Shown piece after piece: positions 34,915 to 41,326 of a DNA stretch of 64,000 nt. The notes under the pieces are model-generated. The model worked only from the letters and a program-made list of their open reading frames with translations, did not search any database and was not told the origin of the DNA. Source of the DNA: Hasllibacter sp963833115 (GTDB lineage Bacteria; Pseudomonadota; Alphaproteobacteria; Rhodobacterales; Rhodobacteraceae); NCBI GenBank assembly GCA_963833115.1, contig CAWHWS010000002.1, positions 1,240,001-1,304,000 on the forward strand, in the 5' to 3' direction. Positions within the stretch are counted from its first letter, which is position 1, and each line of letters starts with the position of its first letter. The translations under genes were made by a program, and so were the position numbers.

Positions 34915-35739
34915 ATGAAGACGAAGAAGACCAAGGCCCCCGACGATGCCGATGCCCTGTACGACGCGGTCCGCCAGTTGGTCGCGGAGTTCCGGGCTGC
35001 GCACGGTGGGATCGATCCGACCCGCGCGCAGGTCCAATCAATGCTCAAGAAGCGCAGAGACAAGGTATGCGTTGCCATGAACCGCCTCGAGGAAGCGGAG
35101 GCGACGCATGCCGCTCGGCTTGCGGCCCTGCCGGACATGCCGGAGCGCGTCCGCGAAGCGAGCCAAGCGATGGCGGAACAGATATGGTCCGCCGCGAACG
35201 AGTCCGCGAGCGTCGCTCTGGCCGAACTGCGTCGCCACACCGCGGATAGCGAGCACCGGCACAGCGGTCAGATGCAAGAGACGATGGAGGTCCTCGCAAG
35301 CACCGAGGACGAGCTCGAGGACGTCCGCTCGCGGGCCGAGGCTGCCGAGGCCGATCTCTCCGCCGCGAGGGAAGAGATCGCGCGACTGGGCACGGAGTTG
35401 TCGCGTGCGCATGCCAAGCTCGAGGATCGTGCGATCCTCGCCGCCATGTTCCGCGCAGGCGCTTTAAAGCCAGGACCTATCGCCAACAGCGATGGGGGCG
35501 ACGCTGTCCCCGACACGGATGCAACGATCGACGAGAACGGCGAGGGCGACGACGATACCCCGAGCGGACGCTCCGCCGCGAAGGACCGTAACCCTCCTCG
35601 GAAGAACACCCGTTCGAGGCCTGTAGCCGGTGCCGTGGACGAGGTACGTCCGCCGCGGGATGAGCCGCTGACCGGCACACTTCCCATTCCCGGCTTAAAC
35701 CTCCCCGAACCCTCTGACGCTGACGGTCCCTCCGAATGA
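34915..35739 (+). CDS. KfrA-like DNA-binding coiled-coil protein
   Basis: 274 residues. The N-terminal part (about 10-60, ALYDAVRQLVAEFRAAHGG and TRAQVQSMLKKRRDKVCVAM) looks like the KfrA_N helix-turn-helix. A long Ala/Glu-rich coiled coil follows (about 65-185, with EVLASTEDELEDVRSRAE). The tail is acidic then basic and probably disordered. KfrA proteins are plasmid-borne, bind their own operator and assist stable maintenance. GAGGAG precedes the ATG, and palindromes abut it. It supports a plasmid origin for the island. It is the only + gene between the IS relic and the relaxase. Confidence 0.8.
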   Translation: MKTKKTKAPDDADALYDAVRQLVAEFRAAHGGIDPTRAQVQSMLKKRRDKVCVAMNRLEEAEATHAARLAALPDMPERVREASQAMAEQIWSAANESASVALAELRRHTADSEHRHSGQMQETMEVLASTEDELEDVRSRAEAAEADLSAAREEIARLGTELSRAHAKLEDRAILAAMFRAGALKPGPIANSDGGDAVPDTDATIDENGEGDDDTPSGRSAAKDRNPPRKNTRSRPVAGAVDEVRPPRDEPLTGTLPIPGLNLPEPSDADGPSE

Positions 35740-36034
35740 CGAGTGGGCCTTCCTGGATCTGATCGGTATACAGCACGGCCGAGCCAGGGCTCAGCGCCTT
35801 GCTGATGTCCTGACGGCCGGTCTCGAGGTCGAAGCCCCTCTGGTCGGCTCCGGCCTCGATCACATTCATGCCGAGCCCGAACGTCGCCCTGAGGGATGCG
35901 TCATCCGAACGGCCATGCTCTCCGTTCAAGGCGAGGGCGGCAGTCGGGAGTTCGGAGGAGACGCCGAACCTCAACGGCTATGCGGCGATCCCCGACCTTC
36001 CTATGAAGACCGAATAGTAGGTCTGCGGGGTTCC
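35740..36034. other. Gap between convergent genes with a possible coding fragment
   Basis: On the minus strand a TTG-initiated frame (from 35974) reads like protein for about 75 residues, with pieces such as TAALALNGEHGRSDD, ATFGLGMNVIEAG and ISKALSPGSAVLYTDQ. It then dissolves into the antisense of the KfrA-like gene. It could be the remnant of an older gene; no family is recognised and no ribosome-binding site is seen. Confidence 0.3.
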
Positions 36035-37735
36035 TCAGCCCCGTGTGCGAACTTTCGTCTTGTCGCGTCGGATCACTTGGATCGGCTTGTTGTCTTCGTC
36101 CGTGTGAAGCGTGGCGCGGTTTGCATCCGTCGCAGTTTCGGGATGGTGGCGGCCCGATATGAGGTAAAACCCTCGTTCCGCGGCGGCCAACTTGAGAATG
36201 CTCTCGCCTCGTTTGAATTCGGCCTGGAGATCACCGCCGGCATCGGACGTGATCTGCACCGCATCAACTGTAGCAAGCCATGCGTCGCGAAGATTGCGGT
36301 TCGTTTGAAGGTCGAGCCGATTTCGCACCTCTGTCTGATCTTTCGCCGGTCTGACCGCCCATGCACCAGGAAAGTCTTCCTCATCCCATGCGGCCTTCGC
36401 TTCGCCGGCGACGGCCGCAAGGGCTTTGTCGCCGGACCGCCCGGCACGCTCTTCCGCGCGATGGAGGACGGCGGCTCGACGTCTGACATCGGCCTCCATT
36501 CTCTCCGCTTCTTCCTCACGCTGTCGCACGCCCATCATTCGTTTTGCGATGCCAATCAGCCAATCCTTGGCGGGCTGGATCGTATCCTTGAGCCAGGATC
36601 GCTTTTCCTGTTCCTCCGGAGCCGCGGGCCCCCATGTGAGCCCCTCCTGCTTCTCACCACTTGGTTCTGAATAGATGAGCTGTTCGGTCATGACGGCATC
36701 GACACCGACGGTCATGGCCTGTGCGCGCGCATTCGCCGCCTTCAAGATGTCGGAGGACGCCAGCTGCTCGGTTCTCGCAAGCTCGCGGTCTGCTTCTGCG
36801 TCCGAGCGATTGCTCCTTGCCACGACCAGTTCATCGGCAGCGATCTCGGCATCCCGCTCTGCGCGAACTCGGCACTCTTCTGCTTCCGCCGCGAGGAGGA
36901 GGGCAAGCTCTCGGCCCCGCGACGGGGACACATTGTGCCGCTGAACGACCATCTCACCCTTCAGCCGTTGCTCGCGCTCACGGCTTGCCCGGCGCTCCCC
37001 ACGCGACAAGCTAAGGCCGCATTTTCCACCGTAGGCCGCGATGCGGTCCTGGAAGAACTCGTAGCTGCGCTTGGCCTGCTTTGGATCCGGCTCGTCCCCG
37101 ACGATGAACGGGACTTCGGGCTCATACATCGAGAAGAGGCGGTGCGAGTGATGGCTTAGCATCACGCGCTTCGTTCGCTTCTCCTCGTGTTGAGGCGCGA
37201 CGACGAACGAGATGTGGGGCGTCTTCTCGTCGAGATCGAGGCGCGCGTAGATCACCTCCCGCCCGAACTCCTTCGCCAGATAGCCCTTCGCGAAATCCCG
37301 GAACTCACCGACGCGTTCGTCGCTGATCCGGCCATCGTCACCAAGGAACCAATCATGGGAGATCGAGAGCATGCCTTCGGTGAACGGGTGAACGTTCTTC
37401 GCATCCCAGGGCGAACCCACCACCTCAGCCAGCAGCGAAGGATCGTAGCCTGCGGCATCAAGGGCGGCGTTCAGGTCCCGGAGTTGTCCAGTCCGTCGCC
37501 CCTTCTTGAGCGATTGGCGCTTTCGCTCGGCATTGATCTTCTGGAGCTCGACGATGCGTTCGTTCGCGAGATCTCTTAGGTTCTCATCTCCGACGAGGAA
37601 CTCATTGAGGTGTGTGCGGGATGGGTCCACGTGCTCTGTATCCCCCTGGCGTTTGCCATGGGCTTCGATCGCGCCGAGCTGGTGCTGTGTCCTTCGCTCA
37701 AAGCGCAGCAGAATGAGATCTCTCTGTTCCTTCAT
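36035..37735 (-). CDS. MobV/Pre-type relaxase-like mobilization protein
   Basis: 566 residues. The N-terminus matches plasmid mobilization (Mob/Pre) proteins: LILLRFERRTQHQLGAIEAH, HVDPSRTHLNEFLVGD (family: xIDxxRTxxNxxL) and VIYARLDLDEKTPHISFVVAP. The last stretch aligns with the metal-binding HxDExxPHxH motif. Here the first and third His are replaced (Asp167, Ser176) and only His174 remains. The C-terminal half is helical and charged (coiled coil about 245-330 and 385-450). It would nick and carry the element at its oriT if active. The start at 37735 has only a weak ribosome-binding site. Strong inverted repeats lie upstream and are oriT candidates. Confidence 0.75.
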   Translation of the reverse strand: MKEQRDLILLRFERRTQHQLGAIEAHGKRQGDTEHVDPSRTHLNEFLVGDENLRDLANERIVELQKINAERKRQSLKKGRRTGQLRDLNAALDAAGYDPSLLAEVVGSPWDAKNVHPFTEGMLSISHDWFLGDDGRISDERVGEFRDFAKGYLAKEFGREVIYARLDLDEKTPHISFVVAPQHEEKRTKRVMLSHHSHRLFSMYEPEVPFIVGDEPDPKQAKRSYEFFQDRIAAYGGKCGLSLSRGERRASREREQRLKGEMVVQRHNVSPSRGRELALLLAAEAEECRVRAERDAEIAADELVVARSNRSDAEADRELARTEQLASSDILKAANARAQAMTVGVDAVMTEQLIYSEPSGEKQEGLTWGPAAPEEQEKRSWLKDTIQPAKDWLIGIAKRMMGVRQREEEAERMEADVRRRAAVLHRAEERAGRSGDKALAAVAGEAKAAWDEEDFPGAWAVRPAKDQTEVRNRLDLQTNRNLRDAWLATVDAVQITSDAGGDLQAEFKRGESILKLAAAERGFYLISGRHHPETATDANRATLHTDEDNKPIQVIRRDKTKVRTRG

Positions 37736-37846
37736 TGTGGGGAACTACGCCCCGGAAAACTGCGACCAAATCGATGGTGGGGCCCGGTGCCTGCGGCCCC
37801 GTCCCTGTGCGCTCCCGACGGGATGCGAATAGGTCTTTACTCACTA

Positions 37847-37891
37847 TGGAGCTGAACGCACCGGCCTGCGGCCTCCTTGCATTCAGCTCCA
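37847..37891. repeat. Inverted repeat upstream of the mobilization gene (oriT or operator candidate)
   Basis: TGGAGCTGAACGCA (37847-37860) and TGCATTCAGCTCCA (37878-37891) form a 14-bp inverted repeat with one mismatch and a 17-base spacer, about 110 bases upstream of the relaxase start codon. Relaxases of this class nick next to such repeats. Confidence 0.5.
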
Positions 37892-38188
37892 CCGTTCGCG
37901 AGGGCGCTGCCCTCGACCCGCCCTCCGGGGGCCCCTCACACCGGGGGGTGGTCCTGCGCGGACGGCGCCACTGCGCGTGGAGCGGCGGGGAGTTCGCCAC
38001 CCCAGCACCCCGGCGACTCCGACGGCCCGGGGGAGGTCGTTCCGCACTCCTCCCCCGGGGCCCCCGCCTGCTCGCCGCTCCCCGCGCCCGGCGAAGAGAG
38101 GGAGGACCCTCTCCTCGACCTCTCCCGTCATGCCGCCCGAGGGCCGCAAGATCGTCATGTGCCGCCCGCGGCGAGATAAGGTTTGTGC

Positions 38189-38265
38189 CGTCGCTTCTGC
38201 TCCCCTTCCGGGCCCGTCTCTTCGTTGCGAGAGCCGGGCCCGGAAGGGGAGCCGATAGCGCGACG
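38189..38265. repeat. Large compound hairpin between mobilization gene and small-gene cluster
   Basis: A perfect 18-bp inverted repeat (38199-38216 with 38235-38252; left arm GCTCCCCTTCCGGGCCCG) encloses an inner TCTC/GAGA pairing with an 8-base loop. It is flanked by outer arms CGTCGC (38189-38194) and GCGACG (38260-38265). It is far longer than a usual terminator and lacks a T-run. It may be an origin (oriT or replication) or a structured RNA. Confidence 0.6.
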
Positions 38266-38335
38266 AGGCGAGGGAAGAACGAAGTGAACATCTTGACCGG
38301 TCATGGGCCGGATCATCCGTAATCGGAGCAACACC

Positions 38336-38752
38336 ATGTTCGACTGCATCCCGGAACCGTCTCGGTGCACCGCTCGATTCCGTGCGAAAGACGCACCGCT
38401 GCGCGAGTTCGTGCACGCGCACCACGACGCCCTCCTGCACGCCGCGGCCCTCCTCGGCGGACCGACGGGCACCACGCGCGCGCAAGCCGTGATCGACGCT
38501 CTTCTCGACGGTCAAACCTCGGCCCGGAAACTTCGCGGGCGCCTCAACGATCTCCTCGATCTACTGACATTGCAGCACGTTCACGAGGAAGGCCGGCCCG
38601 AGGCGGCGTGCTTCGCCGAGATCGCCCCCTGGGATCCTGTCGTCGAGGAGATTTGCCTGCTCACCGACGGCCTGAGCGATGCGATTGACGCGTGGGAGGC
38701 GGCACATGACGGCTATGTCGAGGCGCCCGACGACCACCGCGCCGCCGCCTGA
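38336..38752 (+). CDS. Hypothetical island protein
   Basis: 138 residues. ATG 38336 was chosen because GGAG sits 7 bases upstream; an in-frame ATG at 38303 has no such site. The protein is mainly helical, with FVHAHHDALLHAAALLGG, a middle helix pair (RKLRGRLNDLLDLLTLQHVH) and an acidic C-terminus (DPVVEEICLLTDGLSDAID). No domain is recognised. A broken paralogue lies at 24.0-24.3 kb, outside the island, so this is recurrent cargo of such elements. Soluble, probably cytoplasmic. Confidence 0.65.
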   Translation: MFDCIPEPSRCTARFRAKDAPLREFVHAHHDALLHAAALLGGPTGTTRAQAVIDALLDGQTSARKLRGRLNDLLDLLTLQHVHEEGRPEAACFAEIAPWDPVVEEICLLTDGLSDAIDAWEAAHDGYVEAPDDHRAAA

Positions 38753-38954
38753 CGACAAACGTTTGCGCCGCAGAGACGCAATCGAGCCGGAGCTGGTTCG
38801 GCTTGCAGGCCATCAACCTCGCTCACAACCGACCACCCCGGGCGGCGACTGAGCCCTACGCCGCTTACGCCGTCGTCCAACGTAGATCGAGGGCGCTTGA
38901 CGATGACGATCCATGAGGCGGCGTTGTGTCGCCCCGTCATCGCGGGAGTAACCC

Positions 38955-39101
38955 ATGAGATTGGAAATACAGACCGCGGTCGCATGCGGCCCGACCGGGA
39001 CGATCACGGCCGACAGGATCACGCTGCGAGGTCCGCGGACGTTCACCATCGAGCAGCGGCGCGTTCGCGCTCCCGCCGCAGGCCGGGAGGGCATCCGATG
39101 A
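38955..39101 (+). CDS. Small basic protein (48 residues)
   Basis: A short frame with good translation signals: GGGAG at 38944-38948, six bases before ATG 38955. The stop TGA overlaps the ATG of the next gene (ATGA at 39098-39101). The product begins MRLEIQTAVACGPTGTITAD and ends in an Arg-rich tail (RRVRAPAAGREGIR). The beta-strand-like first half and basic tail suggest a nucleic-acid-binding peptide, but no family is recognised. The coupled start of the following gene argues that it is real. Confidence 0.5.
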   Translation: MRLEIQTAVACGPTGTITADRITLRGPRTFTIEQRRVRAPAAGREGIR

Positions 39102-39523
39102 GCATGGCGGAGTTCGAGCCCGATGCGATCGTCGGCCATGTGACGGCCGCGCTTTCGGCGGCGCGGGTCGCGCGTGCGGTCCTCGACGACGTCGTCATAC
39201 CAACCCTGGCGCCGGCGAGGCGGACCTCCGCGCAGAGGCTGGCCCGACGGCTCGCGCACCAGGATTTCTTTACGGAGGACTTCGTGCGCGATCTCGGTGT
39301 CTGCATCGAGACACTCCACCGACGGGTAGAGGAGGGCACGCATGTCGGCTGGGAAGCGGACGAGAACCACACGGCAGGTGGATACGAGGTCCGTTACCGC
39401 TCGGAGGAGGCCGCATCCCTCGCGGCCGCGGCGCGGCACCTCGCGGCGCTTCGCGATCTGACGGCCGCCACGCTCGATGTCGTGCGCGCTCATCCAGTCG
39501 CCATGAACCTCTTCGACGCTTAG
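39098..39523 (+). CDS. Hypothetical island protein
   Basis: 141 residues from ATG 39098, which has GGGAGG at 39085-39090; a longer frame from 38897 would overlap the small upstream gene. The protein is mostly helical: DAIVGHVTAALSAARVARAVLD, then RLARRLAHQDFFTEDFVRDLG, and a second helical block EAASLAAAARHLAALRDLTA. There are no membrane segments, no signal peptide and no recognised domain. It is translationally coupled to the 48-residue protein. A G/C-rich hairpin follows the stop. Confidence 0.6.
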   Translation: MSMAEFEPDAIVGHVTAALSAARVARAVLDDVVIPTLAPARRTSAQRLARRLAHQDFFTEDFVRDLGVCIETLHRRVEEGTHVGWEADENHTAGGYEVRYRSEEAASLAAAARHLAALRDLTAATLDVVRAHPVAMNLFDA

Positions 39524-39541
39524 CCGTCGGCGGTGCCCTCC

Positions 39542-39567
39542 GGGGCGCCGCCGCTTGAGGGCGCCCC
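39542..39567 (+). terminator. Hairpin after the small-gene cluster
   Basis: GGGGCGCC (39542-39549) pairs with GGCGCCCC (39560-39567) across a 10-base loop, 18 bases after the stop codon at 39523. No T-run follows. It is a likely terminator between the small-gene cluster and the integrase operon. Confidence 0.5.
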
Positions 39568-39799
39568 TGGATGCTCTCCACCGATCGGATCATCGGCGGC
39601 GGGGGCATCGACGCCCATCCCCCCGCTGCTCTTAGTCGATGCGCCGCTTGATCGTAGGGGCCCATCAGCCGAGAAAGAGTCAATTTGGATCAGTTGGTTG
39701 AGCCCCAAAACCGTCGACAAGCGCAAAAAAAGTCCCCCAGGCGCAATTCGCCGGGCGGCACGCAACCCACCCTTCTTCTGTAACTGAAAGCAGAAGCTC

Positions 39800-40003
39800 A
39801 TGCCCGCAGCCCAACCATCCAGAGCCTCGGTCTCAAACGTGCTTGGTGCGCTCGTCGCGGCTGGCCTGCAGCCGGCTGCCGTGCGCGTGAACGCTGACGG
39901 GTCCGTCTACGTCGACGTCGCGGGCGTCCGTTCAAAAATACCTGCCGGAGAGCCTCGTGTGGCTGCGGAGGCAGATCCTCCGGACTGGAGCGCAGGAATA
40001 TGA
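39800..40003 (+). CDS. Small protein coupled to the integrase (possible excisionase-like)
   Basis: 67 residues. Helix VSNVLGALVAAGLQPAAV is followed by a strand pair (AVRVNADGSVYVDVAGV) and an acidic tail. The TGA overlaps the integrase ATG (ATGA at 40000-40003), so both are translated together. Position and size suit a directionality factor or DNA-binding accessory, but no helix-turn-helix of the known Xis/AlpA families is evident. The region before it (39,600-39,790) is the most AT-rich of this part and probably holds the promoter. Confidence 0.6.
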   Translation: MPAAQPSRASVSNVLGALVAAGLQPAAVRVNADGSVYVDVAGVRSKIPAGEPRVAAEADPPDWSAGI

Positions 40004-41289
40004 AGCTGGAAAAGACTTACCCAGGACTGTGTGAGGAGAAGACACCCGCGGGCAAACCGCGTTGGCGCGTCCGAGTTGACGGCAACAAGGCGCGAAAGAT
40101 CACGCTTGGCGTCGATCCCGGCCACCACGATTTCGACGATCACTACCTCGCGGCACGCGCTGGCGAGCGTTTCCGGCGGCCGCCGGCAGTAGAAGTTCGG
40201 AAGGGGACGCTCGACGAGCTCTGCGGGCGGTTCATTGGATGGATGGAGATCCAGGTCGATGCGGGGAACCTGACGTCCCTCACCTTGGGCGGCCGCATCA
40301 CGGGCCTGACGCAAGCACGCGACTGCCTATCCCCCAACGGGAAGATCCGGATGGGCACGATGAAGGCGGACCTCCCGCGCGCGGCGTTCGCGCACATTCG
40401 CGATTCCTTCGGCGTCCGTACGGGAGCTGCGCAAACCTGTCTCAAAGCTCTACGCGCGGCGTACACCTGGGGAGCGGATCATGGCTTTCCGGCAGACAGC
40501 GCGGTCTTTGCCGTTAAAAGTAATCACCGGCAAAAGGGCGGCGCTGTGCCGTGGAGCGACGCCGATGTTCGACGCTTCCTCGAGCATCATGGGCCCGGAA
40601 CAGTTGCTCGGCGTTGGTTCTATCTTGCGGAAGGAACCGCGGGACGCATCGGCGACATGCACCGTCTTGGACCGCAACACGAGCAAACGAAGGGCGAGCG
40701 GCTGTACATTCGATATCAGCCCTCGAAGCGGGGTTCCGAGCCGGTAGAACTCCCTCTGTCCTGGAACTTCATGTTGGAGGCAGCCGGCCTGATGCCCGAC
40801 GCCAGGGCATATCTTCTGACGGCGCACGGCAGGCCATTCGCGTCTTCGGCCGCCCTCGGGAATAAGGTGCGCGACTGGATCGCCGCTGCCGGTCTTTGCG
40901 AGCCGATCCTTAGCGAGGATGGCGTCCCCATCTTGGATGAGAAGGGACGACCCAAGGTTCGCGCGACCCGTTCGCAGCACGGCATACGCAAGCGCCGCGC
41001 CGAGCAGATCGCGGAGGCCTCGGGTTCGGTCTTCGAGGTCATGGCGCACCTCTCGCACAGCGATCCGAAGACGAGTGCGATCTACACCAAGCGCGTCAAT
41101 CGCGCGCGCCTTGCCGAGAGCGCCGCGCTGCGCGCGGAGGGTCTCGCGGCGGACCGAGGTGTCCCACGCCCGGAAAACCGTGGGACACTTCGCCACGGAA
41201 CTGCCGGAGAAACCAAGGAAATAAGGGGGGAGTGGCAGCCCGTAGGGGAATCGAACCCCTCTTTCCAGGTTGAAAACCTGGCGTCCTAA
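40000..41289 (+). CDS. int: Tyrosine-type site-specific integrase
   Basis: 429 residues. The N-terminal arm-binding/SAM-like part covers about 1-180. The catalytic domain holds Arg216 (GTAGRIGD), the HxxR pair His327/Arg330 (SQHGIRKR), His353 (HLSHSDPKT) and nucleophile Tyr362 (SAIYTKRV). It catalyses integration and excision at the tRNA-Glu 3' end. Oddly, the last 19 codons read through attR into the tRNA itself (WQPVGESNPSFQVENLAS), so the C-terminus is partly host-encoded. After excision the frame would instead continue through attL and end as WQPVGDYHRGKKAND. It lies against the tRNA, as is typical for islands. Confidence 0.92.
   Translation: MKLEKTYPGLCEEKTPAGKPRWRVRVDGNKARKITLGVDPGHHDFDDHYLAARAGERFRRPPAVEVRKGTLDELCGRFIGWMEIQVDAGNLTSLTLGGRITGLTQARDCLSPNGKIRMGTMKADLPRAAFAHIRDSFGVRTGAAQTCLKALRAAYTWGADHGFPADSAVFAVKSNHRQKGGAVPWSDADVRRFLEHHGPGTVARRWFYLAEGTAGRIGDMHRLGPQHEQTKGERLYIRYQPSKRGSEPVELPLSWNFMLEAAGLMPDARAYLLTAHGRPFASSAALGNKVRDWIAAAGLCEPILSEDGVPILDEKGRPKVRATRSQHGIRKRRAEQIAEASGSVFEVMAHLSHSDPKTSAIYTKRVNRARLAESAALRAEGLAADRGVPRPENRGTLRHGTAGETKEIRGEWQPVGESNPSFQVENLAS
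41159..41188. repeat. Inverted pair of GTGTCCCACG near attR (putative integrase arm sites)
   Basis: GTGTCCCACG (41159-41168) and its complement CGTGGGACAC (41179-41188) form a perfect 10-bp inverted repeat with a 10-base spacer inside the 3' end of the integrase gene, 45-75 bases from attR. Two further direct copies lie near attL. Confidence 0.6.
41233..41249. repeat. attR: 17-bp core in the tRNA-Glu 3' end
   Basis: TGGCAGCCCGTAGGGGA, identical to 25521-25537. It comprises the CCA end, discriminator, acceptor strand and first T-stem bases of the tRNA on the minus strand, so integration leaves the tRNA intact. Confidence 0.85.
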
Positions 41290-41307
41290 CCGATAGACGA
41301 ACGGGCC
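41233..41307 (-). tRNA. tRNA-Glu (anticodon TTC)
   Basis: On the minus strand the sequence starts GGCCCGTTCGTCTATCGG, folds into a D-arm (GTCTATCGGTTAGGAC), and has an anticodon stem-loop CCAGGTTTTCAACCTGG with anticodon TTC. The T-arm is AGGGGTTCGATTCCCCT. The acceptor strand ACGGGCT pairs with GGCCCGT (one G-T pair), followed by discriminator G and an encoded CCA (41233-41235). It is 19 bases downstream of recJ on the same strand. Its 3' end is the island attachment site. Confidence 0.95.
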
Positions 41308-41326
41308 AGCGCGCGTGCGGAGCGAC

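Larger units (their letters stand above)
25521..41249. mobile_element. tRNA-Glu-integrated, mobilizable genomic island (15.7 kb)
   Basis: The island is bounded by 17-bp direct repeats, one forming the 3' end of the intact tRNA-Glu. A tyrosine integrase gene lies against the tRNA. Cargo comprises a type III-like Res/Mod pair, an SF1 helicase with a RelE-like domain, an IS5 relic, a KfrA-like protein, a MobV-like relaxase with upstream inverted repeats, and small unknown proteins. Third-position GC is visibly lower and more mixed than in the flanking core. MobV and KfrA point to a plasmid ancestry or a mobilizable element rather than a phage; no phage structural gene is seen. Confidence 0.85.

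Noticed and set aside
35477..35974. A minus-strand gene of 165 codons
   Set aside because: The first half reads like protein, but the rest is antisense to the KfrA-like gene and there is no ribosome-binding site; kept only as a possible fragment.
25521..41249. Prophage interpretation of the island
   Set aside because: The integrase and SH3-type neighbour could suggest phage, but no capsid, terminase, tail or lysis genes are present; MobV and KfrA point to a mobilizable element.
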